64,000 nt of DNA, taken from NCBI RefSeq assembly GCF_001983935.1, contig NZ_CP017641.1, positions 2,914,001 to 2,978,000 of the forward strand, written 5' to 3'. Positions 9,460 through 19,300 of the stretch are shown piece after piece. The stretch is from Fuerstiella marisgermanici. Lineage in GTDB: Bacteria > Planctomycetota > Planctomycetia > Planctomycetales > Planctomycetaceae. Both the position numbers and the translations under genes were made by a program. How positions within the stretch are numbered: position 1 is the stretch's first letter; every line of letters begins with the position of its first letter. The notes under the pieces are model-generated. The model did not search any database. It saw nothing but the letters and a program-made list of their open reading frames with translations, and was not told the origin of the DNA.

Positions 9460-10206
9460 CTACTGTAATGCCGCGTAAAGTTGCCGCACTTCATCAGGGA
9501 TTAGTTCTCTGGAACCCACAGTAACGGCGATTTCCTGTTCCAGAATTTCACGATAGGTGGCCCGGAGGCGGTGGACGCCAACCTTCACCTGTCCCACAGT
9601 CATGGCGTTAGCGTCAGCTGTTTGTTGATAAGGCAGCCGATCACCTCCCGCCGTCAGGTACGGCCGCAGCACGGAGAATACCAGCCCGTTTCCCTTCGCC
9701 GAATAAGACGCTTCAACACGTTCCAAGACTCTATCCAGAAGTCCGATGGCCCATTCACGATCGAATTCTCGTTCCGCCGTTCGTCCGTCGGCAGGCTCTA
9801 TCGATAGACCGTCTTCGACTGAATCAAAGTTTAGGGAAAGTATCAGACCGCCTCCCCTTTTCAATCGCGTCCCCTTCTTCCATTCATTAACCATGTAGTT
9901 CTTCAACGCGGCCAAGAGAAATGTACGAAAACGCCCTCGGTCGACATCTGCGGCCTGAAGGAAACGCTTCTCAATCAGGCGTTCGAAAAATCCCTGCGTC
10001 AAATCCTGAGCATCTGCTGGTTGATATCCAGAACGACGTACAAAGATGTAAAGCGGCTTCCAGTACTGGTTGCAGAGCTGCGCAAGAGCGTCCTCTGAAC
10101 CAAGCGCATGCTGGTTGCCAGCAGCAACGACCATGCTCCAGCGGGTCGTGTGAAACTTGGGCGGCGTCCCGTGATCAGATTCGTCGAGATCGGTCATGTG
10201 ACGCAT
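9460..10206 (-). CDS. ECF-type RNA polymerase sigma factor, kinase-associated
   Basis: A 248-aa sigma-70 family protein. TRWSMVVAAG near residue 25 opens a region-2-like helix set. The segment around GYQPADAQDLTQGFFERL fits conserved sigma region 2.2, and region 4 (DANAMTVGQVKVGVHRLRATY) is the expected helix-turn-helix. I chose the ATG at 10206 because GGAG lies 9 bases upstream; the open frame extends to GTG at 10236, and a second ATG is at 10197. Downstream on the same strand is the kinase-RDD gene, so this is probably an operon in which the kinase controls the sigma factor, as proposed for ECF groups genetically linked to Ser/Thr kinases. No anti-sigma factor is adjacent. Confidence 0.88.
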   Translation of the reverse strand: MRHMTDLDESDHGTPPKFHTTRWSMVVAAGNQHALGSEDALAQLCNQYWKPLYIFVRRSGYQPADAQDLTQGFFERLIEKRFLQAADVDRGRFRTFLLAALKNYMVNEWKKGTRLKRGGGLILSLNFDSVEDGLSIEPADGRTAEREFDREWAIGLLDRVLERVEASYSAKGNGLVFSVLRPYLTAGGDRLPYQQTADANAMTVGQVKVGVHRLRATYREILEQEIAVTVGSRELIPDEVRQLYAALQ

Positions 10207-10488
10207 GCTAGGCAGCTCCGAAGTCACGAGCAACACACCCGAACGCTGGACCAGTGTTAAGAAGCTCGAGACGCTTAGCTAGGCAGGAATACTCAGAACG
10301 CGCCGCGCCTGAACTGGACTTCGCTTCTGGTGCTGATTTCACGCTGGTGACGGTAGTCGTAAGCGGGGCCGGAACCGGCAATGCCGCTGTTGCGGTTGAT
10401 CGTGGGGAATTGTGGTACGAATTCGATTGGACTTCGGCTACAATTTAGCTCCCTCCCAACGATCCCACCTTTTGCTATTCCCAACGCC

Positions 10489-12438
10489 ATGCTGCGAAGT
10501 TTTTTTATTGGCTGCGCTATCCTTGCACCGTCTGTCGGCCAGTGTGCTGACGCGCAGGCGGCTGACACTGTCGTTGACGTTGCGAAGGCGTTGATGACGG
10601 ATGCGGAAGCGGTCAAATTTTTGAATCACTATTGCGCGGACTGTCATCAGGGCGAAGACGCGGAAGGCGGTCTGGATCTTGGTGACTTCAAAGCTGCCAC
10701 GCAGGTGGTGTCCGACATCGAAGCGTGGAACAGAATTACCGATCGCATTGCCAGTGGCCAAATGCCGCCGGTAGACAGCGAGATGCCGACAACGGAAGCT
10801 CGATTGAATGTGGTCGCGTGGATTCGATCGACCATTCACCACGCTGTCTGCGACGACGGAGCTCGCCCCGGCGGCGCGATGTTGCGACGCCTGAACCGTG
10901 CCGAATATGCCAACACCGTTCGCGATTTGCTGGGCATTCAGATCAACGCGGGGCACGACTTGCCAGCGGATGGTGCCGGCGGAGAAGGGTTCGACAATGC
11001 GGCCGAGACGCTTTTCGTTTCTCCGATTTATGCGGAAAAGTATCTGGAAGCAGCTCAGTCGGCTTTAGGCCATGCCCTGAAAGATCCACGCGACAGAAAA
11101 CAGATTCTCGTCGCAGAACCGGATGATAAACGGTCGCCTCAGGAAGCGGCTCGCATCGTGTTGAGCAAATTCCTGCCTCGAGCCTTTCGACGTCCGGTCG
11201 ACGATGCGGAAGTTGAACAGTACGTTCAGCTTTTCGACAAGGTGTACGAGCAGGACGAAATGTTTGTGCCTGCGATTCGGTTCGCGATTGAAGCGGCCAT
11301 GGTGTCGCCCAAATTTCTGTTCATTTGGGAAGAGCCCGCCGGCCCCGAACAGACGTTGATTTCTCAACACGAAATGGCGTCGCGGCTGTCCTACTTCCTG
11401 TGGGCGTCGATGCCCGATCGCCAGTTATTTCAACTCGCGGAAGAAGGCAAGCTGCACGACAAAGACGTGATCGCTAAGCAGGTTGTCCGCATGCTGGAAA
11501 GCAAGATCGATGATCGCGGGCATCGCCGTGGCGCGAAGGTTCACGAATTCGCCACGCGGTTTATCGAACAATGGTTGGGAACTCGCGCCCTGGGGCGTGA
11601 ATTCAAGCCGGATGAATCGGTGATCAGAAGATTTGATTCTGAACTGGAAGGCGGCATGAAGATCGAGCCGGTGTTCTTTTTCGAAGACCTGCTGGCGGAA
11701 AATCGATCGCTGTTGAATCTGATCGATTCGGACTTCACCTACGCGAACTCTCATCTGGCTCGCCACTACAAAATCAAAGGCACGTTTCGCCAACATCCCA
11801 AGCGAGTCGAATTGCCGGAAGGCAGTCATCGCGGTGGGTTGCTGGGGATGAGTGCCGTGCTGGCCGTGTCTTCGTTTCCTCATCGCACCAGCCCGGTGCT
11901 GCGAGGCAAGTGGATTATGGAGACGTTGCTGGGTTCAGCGCCTCCGCCACCGCCGCCGGGTGTTCCGGAACTTGAAGAGAATGGTCACGACGACAAAGCC
12001 GTTTCTTTGCGTGAACGTCTGGAACGGCATCGAGCGGATCCGGCGTGTGCATCGTGTCACGCGATCATGGACCCGCTGGGCTTCGGGCTGGAAAACTTCG
12101 ACGTCGTCGGCCGCTGGAGAACGGAAGTGGATGGCCTGCCGGTCGACGCCAGGGGCACGCTTCCCGACGGCACCGAATTCGCCGGCCCCGAGGCGCTAAA
12201 GAAGTTATTGTTGGAACGGAAGGACGCGTTCATCCGCAACCTCACAGCAAAGATGCTGGGCTATGCGTTGGGGCGAGGCCTGACGAACGAAGATCACTGC
12301 GTGGTTGAAGCCATTGTGAAAAAACTGGAACAGGACGACTACAAAGCTCAAACGCTGATTCTGGAAATCGTGAACAGCGTTGTCTTTCGATACAAACAAG
12401 GAACCTCTGATCATGAACAATCAACAGCCACTCGGTAA
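10489..12438 (+). CDS. Planctomycete cytochrome c protein (DUF1587/1595/1592/1588/1585), short form
   Basis: A 649-aa exported haem protein. From the ATG at 10489 it has a clean signal peptide (MLRSFFIGCAILAPSVGQC); an upstream in-frame ATG at 10381 would add 36 residues before that signal, which is unlikely. The haem motif CADCH lies near residue 46. DUF1587 (LRRLNRAEYANTVRDLLG), DUF1595 (FLPRAFRRPVDDAEVEQ), DUF1592 (EMASRLSYFLWASMPD), DUF1588 with CASCH after PPPPPPGVPELEE, and DUF1585 follow. It lacks the large insertion of the paralogue at 1.2-4.2 kb. Its end overlaps the start of the DUF1552 gene, which implies coupled translation. Confidence 0.95.
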   Translation: MLRSFFIGCAILAPSVGQCADAQAADTVVDVAKALMTDAEAVKFLNHYCADCHQGEDAEGGLDLGDFKAATQVVSDIEAWNRITDRIASGQMPPVDSEMPTTEARLNVVAWIRSTIHHAVCDDGARPGGAMLRRLNRAEYANTVRDLLGIQINAGHDLPADGAGGEGFDNAAETLFVSPIYAEKYLEAAQSALGHALKDPRDRKQILVAEPDDKRSPQEAARIVLSKFLPRAFRRPVDDAEVEQYVQLFDKVYEQDEMFVPAIRFAIEAAMVSPKFLFIWEEPAGPEQTLISQHEMASRLSYFLWASMPDRQLFQLAEEGKLHDKDVIAKQVVRMLESKIDDRGHRRGAKVHEFATRFIEQWLGTRALGREFKPDESVIRRFDSELEGGMKIEPVFFFEDLLAENRSLLNLIDSDFTYANSHLARHYKIKGTFRQHPKRVELPEGSHRGGLLGMSAVLAVSSFPHRTSPVLRGKWIMETLLGSAPPPPPPGVPELEENGHDDKAVSLRERLERHRADPACASCHAIMDPLGFGLENFDVVGRWRTEVDGLPVDARGTLPDGTEFAGPEALKKLLLERKDAFIRNLTAKMLGYALGRGLTNEDHCVVEAIVKKLEQDDYKAQTLILEIVNSVVFRYKQGTSDHEQSTATR

Positions 12439-13831
12439 GCGAACCGTCTTTCTGGACGAAACCCAAAACCGAGGAACCCAACTTCCTCGCCGAACACTGC
12501 TGCGCGGAGCAGGAGCCGCCCTCGCGTTGCCGTGGCTGGAAGCCATGGTGCCTCGAACGGCTCGCGCGGCGGACAGCCCAACGGCGGCCAGTGAATCAGC
12601 GGACGGCGCGCCCGTACGGATGGCGGCGCTGTTTATGCCCAACGGCGTGCGGCAGGACATGTGGACGCCAGAAGGTGAAGGTCGTGACTTCAAGATGTCT
12701 GCGGCGCTGAAGCCCCTGGAAAAGCATAAAGATGATCTGCTGGTTTTCAGCAACCTGTGGAACCAGGCCAGCAAAGGCGGCGACGGCCACTACGTGAAGA
12801 CGTCTGGTTTTCTGACGTGTACCACGATTAACAAGTCTCTGGGAATCGACCTGAACTGCAACGGCCAGTCCATGGATCAAGTGGCCGCTCGCGCTGCCGC
12901 AAAGCACACACCGTTGCCTTCGCTGGAACTCGGCATCGATCCGGTTAGCACGGGCGTCGACACAAATGTCGGCTACACGCGAGTCTATGGTTCGCACGTC
13001 GCGTGGAGTGGCCCGACAAGTCCACTGGCGCGAGAACTTAATCCGCGTTCCGTTTTCGAACGCCTGTTCCGAGCCGCCTATCCTTCGAAAGAAGCGGCCG
13101 GAAGGAACATGTTGCTGCTGGATCGGGTGATGGATGACGCCAAAGAACTGAAGAACCGTCTGGGCGCGTCGGACCGACAACGGATGGATGAATATCTGCA
13201 ATCCGTGCGAGCGATCGAACAACGACTGCAGAAACAGCAGACAGCAGGAGCCAACCCATGGACGCCTCGAGCCGCGCTGAAGGTCGAACAACGCCCGCCA
13301 GCCGACCGGCCCGATGAGTTCCCCGATCACGTGCGACTGATGATGGACATGATTGCACTGGCGTTTCAAACCGACACGACTCGCGTGTGCACGTTCATGT
13401 TCGGCAATGCGGTCAGCGGGCGTAACTTTTCGTTTCTGGATGGTGTTTCCGGTGCGCATCACGACACATCGCATCACCAGAATTCTGAAGAGAAACTGAA
13501 AGCGTACCAGCTGATTACCGAGTGGCATGTCGCGCAGTACGCCTATCTGTTGGATAAGCTTCGTGGGATGCAGGAAGGCGAAAGCACGGTGCTGGACAAT
13601 TCGATGATCCTGTTCGGTTCCGGACTCCGCGACGGTAACAGTCACAGCCCGCACAATCTTCCGATCGTTGTGGGCGGCAGCGCGGGCGGGCGTCTTGCCA
13701 CGGGCCAGCACTTGTCGTACGGAAAGGACACTCCACTGGCGAATCTGTACGTGGCGATGCTAAACGCCTTCGGCCACGAAACGAACCAGTTCGCAGACAG
13801 CACGGGCATTCTTCCGGGCGTACTGGCTTGA
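12413..13831 (+). CDS. DUF1552 family protein
   Basis: A 472-aa predicted exported protein. The ATG at 12413 has an AAGGA-type ribosome site about 10 bases upstream inside the preceding gene; an in-frame TTG at 12380 is the only earlier choice. A twin-arginine-like signal (RRTLLRGAGAALALPWLEA) is followed by the family pattern: MAALFMPNGVRQDMW, VRLMMDMIALAFQTDTTRV, GAHHDTSHH and NLPIVVGGSAGGRL. It overlaps the cytochrome gene by 26 bases and forms a two-gene operon with it, like the pair at the window start. Function is unknown. Confidence 0.95.
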   Translation: MNNQQPLGKRTVFLDETQNRGTQLPRRTLLRGAGAALALPWLEAMVPRTARAADSPTAASESADGAPVRMAALFMPNGVRQDMWTPEGEGRDFKMSAALKPLEKHKDDLLVFSNLWNQASKGGDGHYVKTSGFLTCTTINKSLGIDLNCNGQSMDQVAARAAAKHTPLPSLELGIDPVSTGVDTNVGYTRVYGSHVAWSGPTSPLARELNPRSVFERLFRAAYPSKEAAGRNMLLLDRVMDDAKELKNRLGASDRQRMDEYLQSVRAIEQRLQKQQTAGANPWTPRAALKVEQRPPADRPDEFPDHVRLMMDMIALAFQTDTTRVCTFMFGNAVSGRNFSFLDGVSGAHHDTSHHQNSEEKLKAYQLITEWHVAQYAYLLDKLRGMQEGESTVLDNSMILFGSGLRDGNSHSPHNLPIVVGGSAGGRLATGQHLSYGKDTPLANLYVAMLNAFGHETNQFADSTGILPGVLA

Positions 13832-13864
13832 CAGATCGCGACGCTCAAGGCACAAAGACGACCG

Positions 13865-13884
13865 GTCGGTGTAAGTCGGTGTAA
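13865..13884. repeat. 10-bp exact tandem duplication
   Basis: GTCGGTGTAA occurs twice in direct succession in the gap before the membrane-protein gene. It is too short to assign a role; it could be a slippage product or a binding-site pair. Confidence 0.6.
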
Positions 13885-13956
13885 CAGGTTCGCAATGCGT
13901 GCGACGTGTGATCGAGACTTCGGTGAAATCAGATTCTGCAAAGATTGAACGCGGCA

Positions 13957-14787
13957 ATGGACGGCAGCACTCACCAGGAAGGTGGCAACCGAGATGCGAA
14001 GGTTCATCTGACGTTTGTCGAATTTCTGTTTTCACTAGCGGCCGCAGAGATCGCCGTGAGGTATGCGACCGTCTTTGATACGGGAGCGGACTGGTGGAGC
14101 TGGAATTTTCTGGCGCTGAATTCGCACATGCTGATGTCTCTGGTGTTGATCGCCGCCAGCTATCTTGGCTGGCAGAAGTCTGAAATTTCACACCGCGACA
14201 CGTCCCAAATATCCAGCCTGATTTCCTGGGAGTTTCTGGAACTGCTGCTGGACGTTGTGCTGGTCGTGGTCTACTTCATCCTCGTTCATCTGTCTGAGAT
14301 TCCCGTTCTGGAACCAAATGCTGCGGCAGGGACGGCAGCAACGATCCGGGTTTCACTCATTCCCGAAGCCCTGTGCGTTCCCTTCGTATTCATCATGTAT
14401 TTGGTTTGGGACGTGATTTCCAAACTGCCATCGAGAATCGATCGGAAGACGGGAAAGCCATTTGGGCCCGGCAAACTTTTTCGCCGCGGGCGAATTTCGT
14501 GCGTGGTTGCGACCATGTCGGTAACGATGTCGGCCGTCTTCTGGGACCGGGAAGCGACGGCTCAGGACGTCATCGCCTTCGACTTGGCAGTGATCGCGCT
14601 GGTGGTGTTGTTTCGCGAACTGAAAGAACATGTGGACAGCACTGGCATCAATTTTGCATTGGTACAGCGAGGATATGTTGCGTTGGCGCTGGCCATGTTT
14701 TTTATTCCGTCCGTCGCGTTATGGTTTGGGTGGACGCATCATGTTCGTTCTGCCATGCAGGCGGTGAGTGACCTGCTGCCTGGATAG
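13957..14787 (+). CDS. Multi-pass membrane protein of unknown function, upstream of nhaA
   Basis: A 276-aa protein with about six hydrophobic segments, including LVLIAASYLGW, LELLLDVVLVVVYFILVHL, IPEALCVPFVFIMYLVW, DLAVIALVVLF and ALALAMFFIPSVALWF. I do not recognise a family. The ATG at 13957 follows an in-frame TTG at 13945. The gene ends 53 bp before nhaA on the same strand, so the two may be co-transcribed; a role in ion or pH homeostasis is only a guess from that. Composition is like the neighbours. Confidence 0.75.
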   Translation: MDGSTHQEGGNRDAKVHLTFVEFLFSLAAAEIAVRYATVFDTGADWWSWNFLALNSHMLMSLVLIAASYLGWQKSEISHRDTSQISSLISWEFLELLLDVVLVVVYFILVHLSEIPVLEPNAAAGTAATIRVSLIPEALCVPFVFIMYLVWDVISKLPSRIDRKTGKPFGPGKLFRRGRISCVVATMSVTMSAVFWDREATAQDVIAFDLAVIALVVLFRELKEHVDSTGINFALVQRGYVALALAMFFIPSVALWFGWTHHVRSAMQAVSDLLPG

Positions 14788-14840
14788 TTGAAGGCGTTTT
14801 CTGATTCGTCACTTCCCCCTTTTTGCCGGGTGGCCCGCCG

Positions 14841-16040
14841 ATGCCCAAACCTCGCCTCGATCTTGCCGCTCAGTTTCTGTTTGAAAACTCGCTGTTCCTG
14901 ATCGGCGGTGCCATTGCAGCATTGGTCTGGGCGAATGTGGATCTGGAATCGTATCACCAGTTTTTGCACACGTCGCTGATTCCGGGTTCTCACGAGGTCG
15001 GGTACTCGTTGCTGCATGTTGTCAACGACGGATTGATGGCCGTGTTTTTTGCGATGGCGGCCAAGGAAGTTTGGGAATCACTTCTGCCAGGCGGCCCGCT
15101 CTCAAAGTGGAAGACGGCGGCAACACCACTGATGGCAACTCTGGGAGGCGTCGTGATGCCGACCTTCGTGTACATCACCGGCTGCTTGATCGTGGGACAA
15201 TGGGACACGCTGGGGCGAGGATGGGCGGTTCCGTGCGCGACCGATATCGCGTTCAGTTATCTGATCGCTCGCATCGTGTTCGGAGCCGGGCACCCCGCCA
15301 TCGCATTCCTGTTGTTGCTGGCGATTGCCGACGATGCTGCCGGGCTGTTGATTCTGGCGGTCGCGTATCCTCAGGAAGCCCTCCAACCTCAGTACCTGCT
15401 GGGCGCCGTTGGCGCGGTCGCATGGGGACTGCTGTTGCGTCGTTTGGGAGTCCGCAGTTTCTGGGTGTACCTGCTGGGGCCCGGTGTGTTGAGCTGGCTG
15501 TCGTTTCACTACGCCGGAATTCACGCGGCGCTCGGACTGGTGCCCATCATTCCCACGCTACCTCATGCCGCTCACGACCCCGGACTGTTTGCCGAAGACG
15601 AACAGGACCACGACACGTTAAGCGAGTTCGCTCGCTGGTGGAAGAATCCCGTCGAACTGATTCTGGGCCTGTTCGGCCTGGTGAACGCCGGCGTGGTGTT
15701 TTCCAACACCGGCCCGGCCACCTGGCTGGTGTTGAGCGGCCTGTTAATCGGAAAGCCGCTGGGCATCACGCTGTTCACGTTTCTGGGCGAGAAGCTGTTT
15801 CACCTTGAGCGGCCGGATGGCATGACGTACGGCCACATCGTGACATTGGGAATGGTGGCTGCCATCGGATTCACCGTGGCGCTGTTTGTGTCGACGGCCG
15901 CGTTTAACGAACCCGGTGCGATTCAGGACTCCGCCAAAATGGGAGCCCTCGCCAGCTTCGCCGCCGCCATAATCGCCATCCCCCTTGGCCGCGCGCTGAA
16001 AGTGAAGTCCGCCGCAGCACCGCTGGAGACGTCGGAATAA
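14841..16040 (+). CDS. nhaA: Na+/H+ antiporter NhaA
   Basis: A 399-aa inner-membrane protein of the NhaA family, which exchanges internal Na+ or Li+ for external protons. The family motifs are visible: VNDGLMAVFFAMAAKEV after the first helices, the ATDIAFSYLIARIVFG segment, and LLLLAIADDAAGLLILAV containing the paired aspartates that bind the ions. A typical long C-terminal half follows (GKPLGITLFTFLGEKL, VAAIGFTVALFVSTAAF). I chose the ATG at 14841 over the in-frame TTG at 14823. The unknown membrane protein directly upstream may be its partner. Confidence 0.93.
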   Translation: MPKPRLDLAAQFLFENSLFLIGGAIAALVWANVDLESYHQFLHTSLIPGSHEVGYSLLHVVNDGLMAVFFAMAAKEVWESLLPGGPLSKWKTAATPLMATLGGVVMPTFVYITGCLIVGQWDTLGRGWAVPCATDIAFSYLIARIVFGAGHPAIAFLLLLAIADDAAGLLILAVAYPQEALQPQYLLGAVGAVAWGLLLRRLGVRSFWVYLLGPGVLSWLSFHYAGIHAALGLVPIIPTLPHAAHDPGLFAEDEQDHDTLSEFARWWKNPVELILGLFGLVNAGVVFSNTGPATWLVLSGLLIGKPLGITLFTFLGEKLFHLERPDGMTYGHIVTLGMVAAIGFTVALFVSTAAFNEPGAIQDSAKMGALASFAAAIIAIPLGRALKVKSAAAPLETSE

Positions 16041-16043
16041 ACA

Positions 16044-16074
16044 GCGAATCTCGCTGACTTGCGGCCGCGGGACA
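16044..16074 (+). repeat. Dispersed intergenic repeat, copy A
   Basis: This 31-base stretch (core TCGCTGACTTGCGGCC then CGGGACA) matches positions 62206-62236 with 27 of 31 bases identical in the same orientation. A weaker relative is at 36374-36399. All copies are between genes. Confidence 0.7.
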
Positions 16075-16331
16075 GGTTCTCGCCCAAAGTTGGCTTCAGA
16101 GCTGTGTCGGTCGCCCAGACACGGCCTAATGCGCGAGATTCCGCGTTTCCGAACGCCGTTCACACTTTTTTTCGGTTTTGTGATCCCGTTCGTGCCGCGA
16201 TTACGCAGGAGCCATCGGCAGCTATCCCCGCGCTGACGCCGTCTGCGACTGGGTGAGTAGCCGGGCTGCGGTTGTTGTTCCGCCGTGCTCTGAAATTCGT
16301 TCGCGTCCCTCGTTCGTGAAAGACCGTAAAA

Positions 16332-19300
16332 ATGGCCATGCAAACCACTATAAACGGACCGTCTGCTTCCCATGATCGTCGCTCTTCGTGGCGGATTTCC
16401 AGCGGACTCTTCAGCTACCGCGGCATCGCAAGAACGCTTCATGGGCTCCGTCGGCACTGTCGACAACGAAGCAGAATCGACCGCCACGAATCATGCGTGC
16501 AGTCAATGGAATTGCTGGAACAAAGAAGTCTGCTTTCAGCGATCAGCGTGAGTACTCTGGCTGATTCAGTCGATCCAGCGGACGGTGTGACTTCGCTGCG
16601 AGAAGCCGTGGCGGCAGCCAACGAGCGCCCCGGAGATGACACAATCACCTTCGATGCCAGCCTGTACGCCGACCAGCCCAACGTCATTCGACTGACAAAC
16701 GGACAGTTGGAGATCTCGGATACGGCAGGGAAAACTTCTATTATCGGGCCGGGTTCCGAACGGCTGCAAATCAGCGGAAGCTCCCTCGACCGCATCTTCA
16801 GCATTCAACCTGATGTCGACGCGCAAATATCCGGACTCACACTGACAGACGGCGTCGCTGCGCAAGGTGGCGCGGTCTTCAATTCCGGTCGACTCCAATT
16901 CTCAGACGTCCGTCTGACCAACAACAGCGCGGAAGGTGCTGAAGGAAGACGCGGCACGAAGGGCAGCGACATGACTCGCACACCCGATCCCGGACGACCA
17001 GGTCTGGCCGCTGGAAACGGATTGGATGCCGCAGGTGGTGCCGTCTTCAATGACGGCGATCTCAGGATTGTTGACTCGCTGTTTTCCGAAAATTCGGCCG
17101 TTGGCGGAAGCGGAGGTCAAGGAGGGGACGGTGGAATCGGCGGACGAGACAGCATCAAAGGATACCCCGGCGGGCGAGGCGGACAGGGCGGCGACGGGGG
17201 AAGTGCCAGGGGCGGTGCCATCTTCAATTCGGCATCGGCCACTCTGCATGTCGAAGACACTGGGTTCGCAGGGAACGCGGCCATCGGCGGCGATGGCGGT
17301 GCGGGTGGAAACGGCGGCCGAGGTGGCAGCAAGAAGGTTGGCGGACCGGGCGGCAATGGTGGCCTCGCAGGCGACTCTGGCGACGCGTTCGGTGGCGGCA
17401 TCTACAACGACGGAACGCTGGCCGTTCGGAGTCTTCAGTTTACCAGTGGCCAGGTTGTTGCCGGTCAGGCGGGGAGCCCCGGCAATGGCGGCCTCCCCGG
17501 AGCTGGCGATTACGGTCAGGGATCACGAGGTGATGATGGCTCGTCAGGCACAGCAGGAACCGCTCAGTCGGCGAATATCCACGGTTCATTTACGGAACTG
17601 CCCGAGGATGACTCATCAGGCAACGATACTCCCGTGTACACCATGTCCGAAGCCGTCAGTTTCAATGGCAACAACTTCATCGACATCGATCAGGCGCCGC
17701 CATCGTCGGGGACGATCCTGCTGCAATTCCAGACAAACCAAACCCAAAACTACGGAGCGATTCTGGGCCACTTTAATCACGCGGCCAGCGGACATCGCAT
17801 CTACCTGCATATCAAGGGAGCGGACTTGTACGCTCGGCTGGGATCCGGCAACGAGCACATGGTCGCCGCCAACGTCGCCGACGGTCAATGGCACTCAGTC
17901 GGATTCATCTATGGAAGTACTGCGAACATTGGTTCCGCGCAGGTCTATGTCGATGGGAAGCTTGGCGCATCTTTCACTCCACCTTCGGTTTCGCTTGTGA
18001 CAACACCGGAATTCATGCTCGGAGCAACTCCGGCTACTGTCAAGGGACAGCCTCAGTTGCACTTCAAAGGAAAGATCCGCGAAGTCGAAGTCTACGACTG
18101 GATTCTGCCGGAAAGCCGATTCATCGACGACCCAGCGCCCGTGAAACTGCCGGACCTCAGCGGCAAATTTTTCCAGGCATCTACCGCGGCCGTGCAACCC
18201 GGCGAAACGATCAGCGTCGTCTATGAAATTCAGAATGAAGGCGAATCGCGAGCCGACAGCTTCAAAGTAAACTTTTACGTCAGCGACGACGGCCTGATCA
18301 CGCCGGACGATATTCTGCTGCATACGGCCAACATCTCCGGACTTGACGCCGAAGGTTCAACTGGCCGGCGGACTGCACCGCTGACTTTGCCAGCGGACTT
18401 CAGCAGTCTGGACGATTTCTTCACGATCGGAATGCTGGTCGACGCGGCCGACGACATTTCGGAAAGCGATGAGAGCAATAACTCCAACGTTGGAGTCGGG
18501 CTGGACAAGATGACGCTCGACCTGGACACCACGACCGATTCGCCGCTGCCGCCGACGTCGCCACCAGCCGATCTGACAGTCACCGGCACCAACAATCAGC
18601 AGCCCACCTTCCGATGGGAGGCCGTTGCGAATGCTGATCGATACGAACTGTGGGTCTTCAATCTCGACACCGGACATCGTGTCATTCACCAAACCAGCCT
18701 CCGCACAACCTCGTTTCAACCGTCGCAGGACATCTCACGCGGACGGACCGTTGTGTGGGTCCGAGCCGGCAATGCGGCAGGCTGGGGCACGTGGAGTAAC
18801 GCCGAACGAATCTTTATCGGGCTGCAGCCGCCCGGACAGGTAGAAGTTTATGCATCAGCCAGCGTCAGCGAACCACGTCCTCCCCTGTCGTGGAGCATCG
18901 ATCCGAGTGCTCAGCGGTACGAACTGTGGGTGAATCATGTGAGTACGGGAAATCTGGCGATCCACAAAACCGATCTCACGTCGGCCACGTTCACTCCGGA
19001 GGTCAATCTGGAATCGGGAACGTATCGCATGTGGGTTCGAGCCATCAATGAAGCCGGCTTTGGCAAGTGGAGTCGCCCTGCAGACTTCACCGTCACCGCG
19101 TCCACGGCTCCGCAGACACCGTCGCTGACGACGACGTTCCGAGTCAACACTCCGCGGCCGGAATTTTCCTGGGAAGGCAGCACCGATGCCGATGTGTACG
19201 AACTCTGGGTACACGACCTGGCAACTGGTCAGAAGATTATTCACCGCAACGACCTGCATTCAGAAACCTACGTCCCCACCTTCGACCTGAACGGCGGCGA

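Noticed and set aside
12596-13711. 371-residue open frame on the minus strand
   Set aside because: It is antisense to the DUF1552 gene, whose motifs are unmistakable; the frame is a shadow.
17026-18000. 324-residue open frame within the giant-protein gene
   Set aside because: It lies in another phase of the glycine-rich coding region, where repeats suppress stops in all frames.
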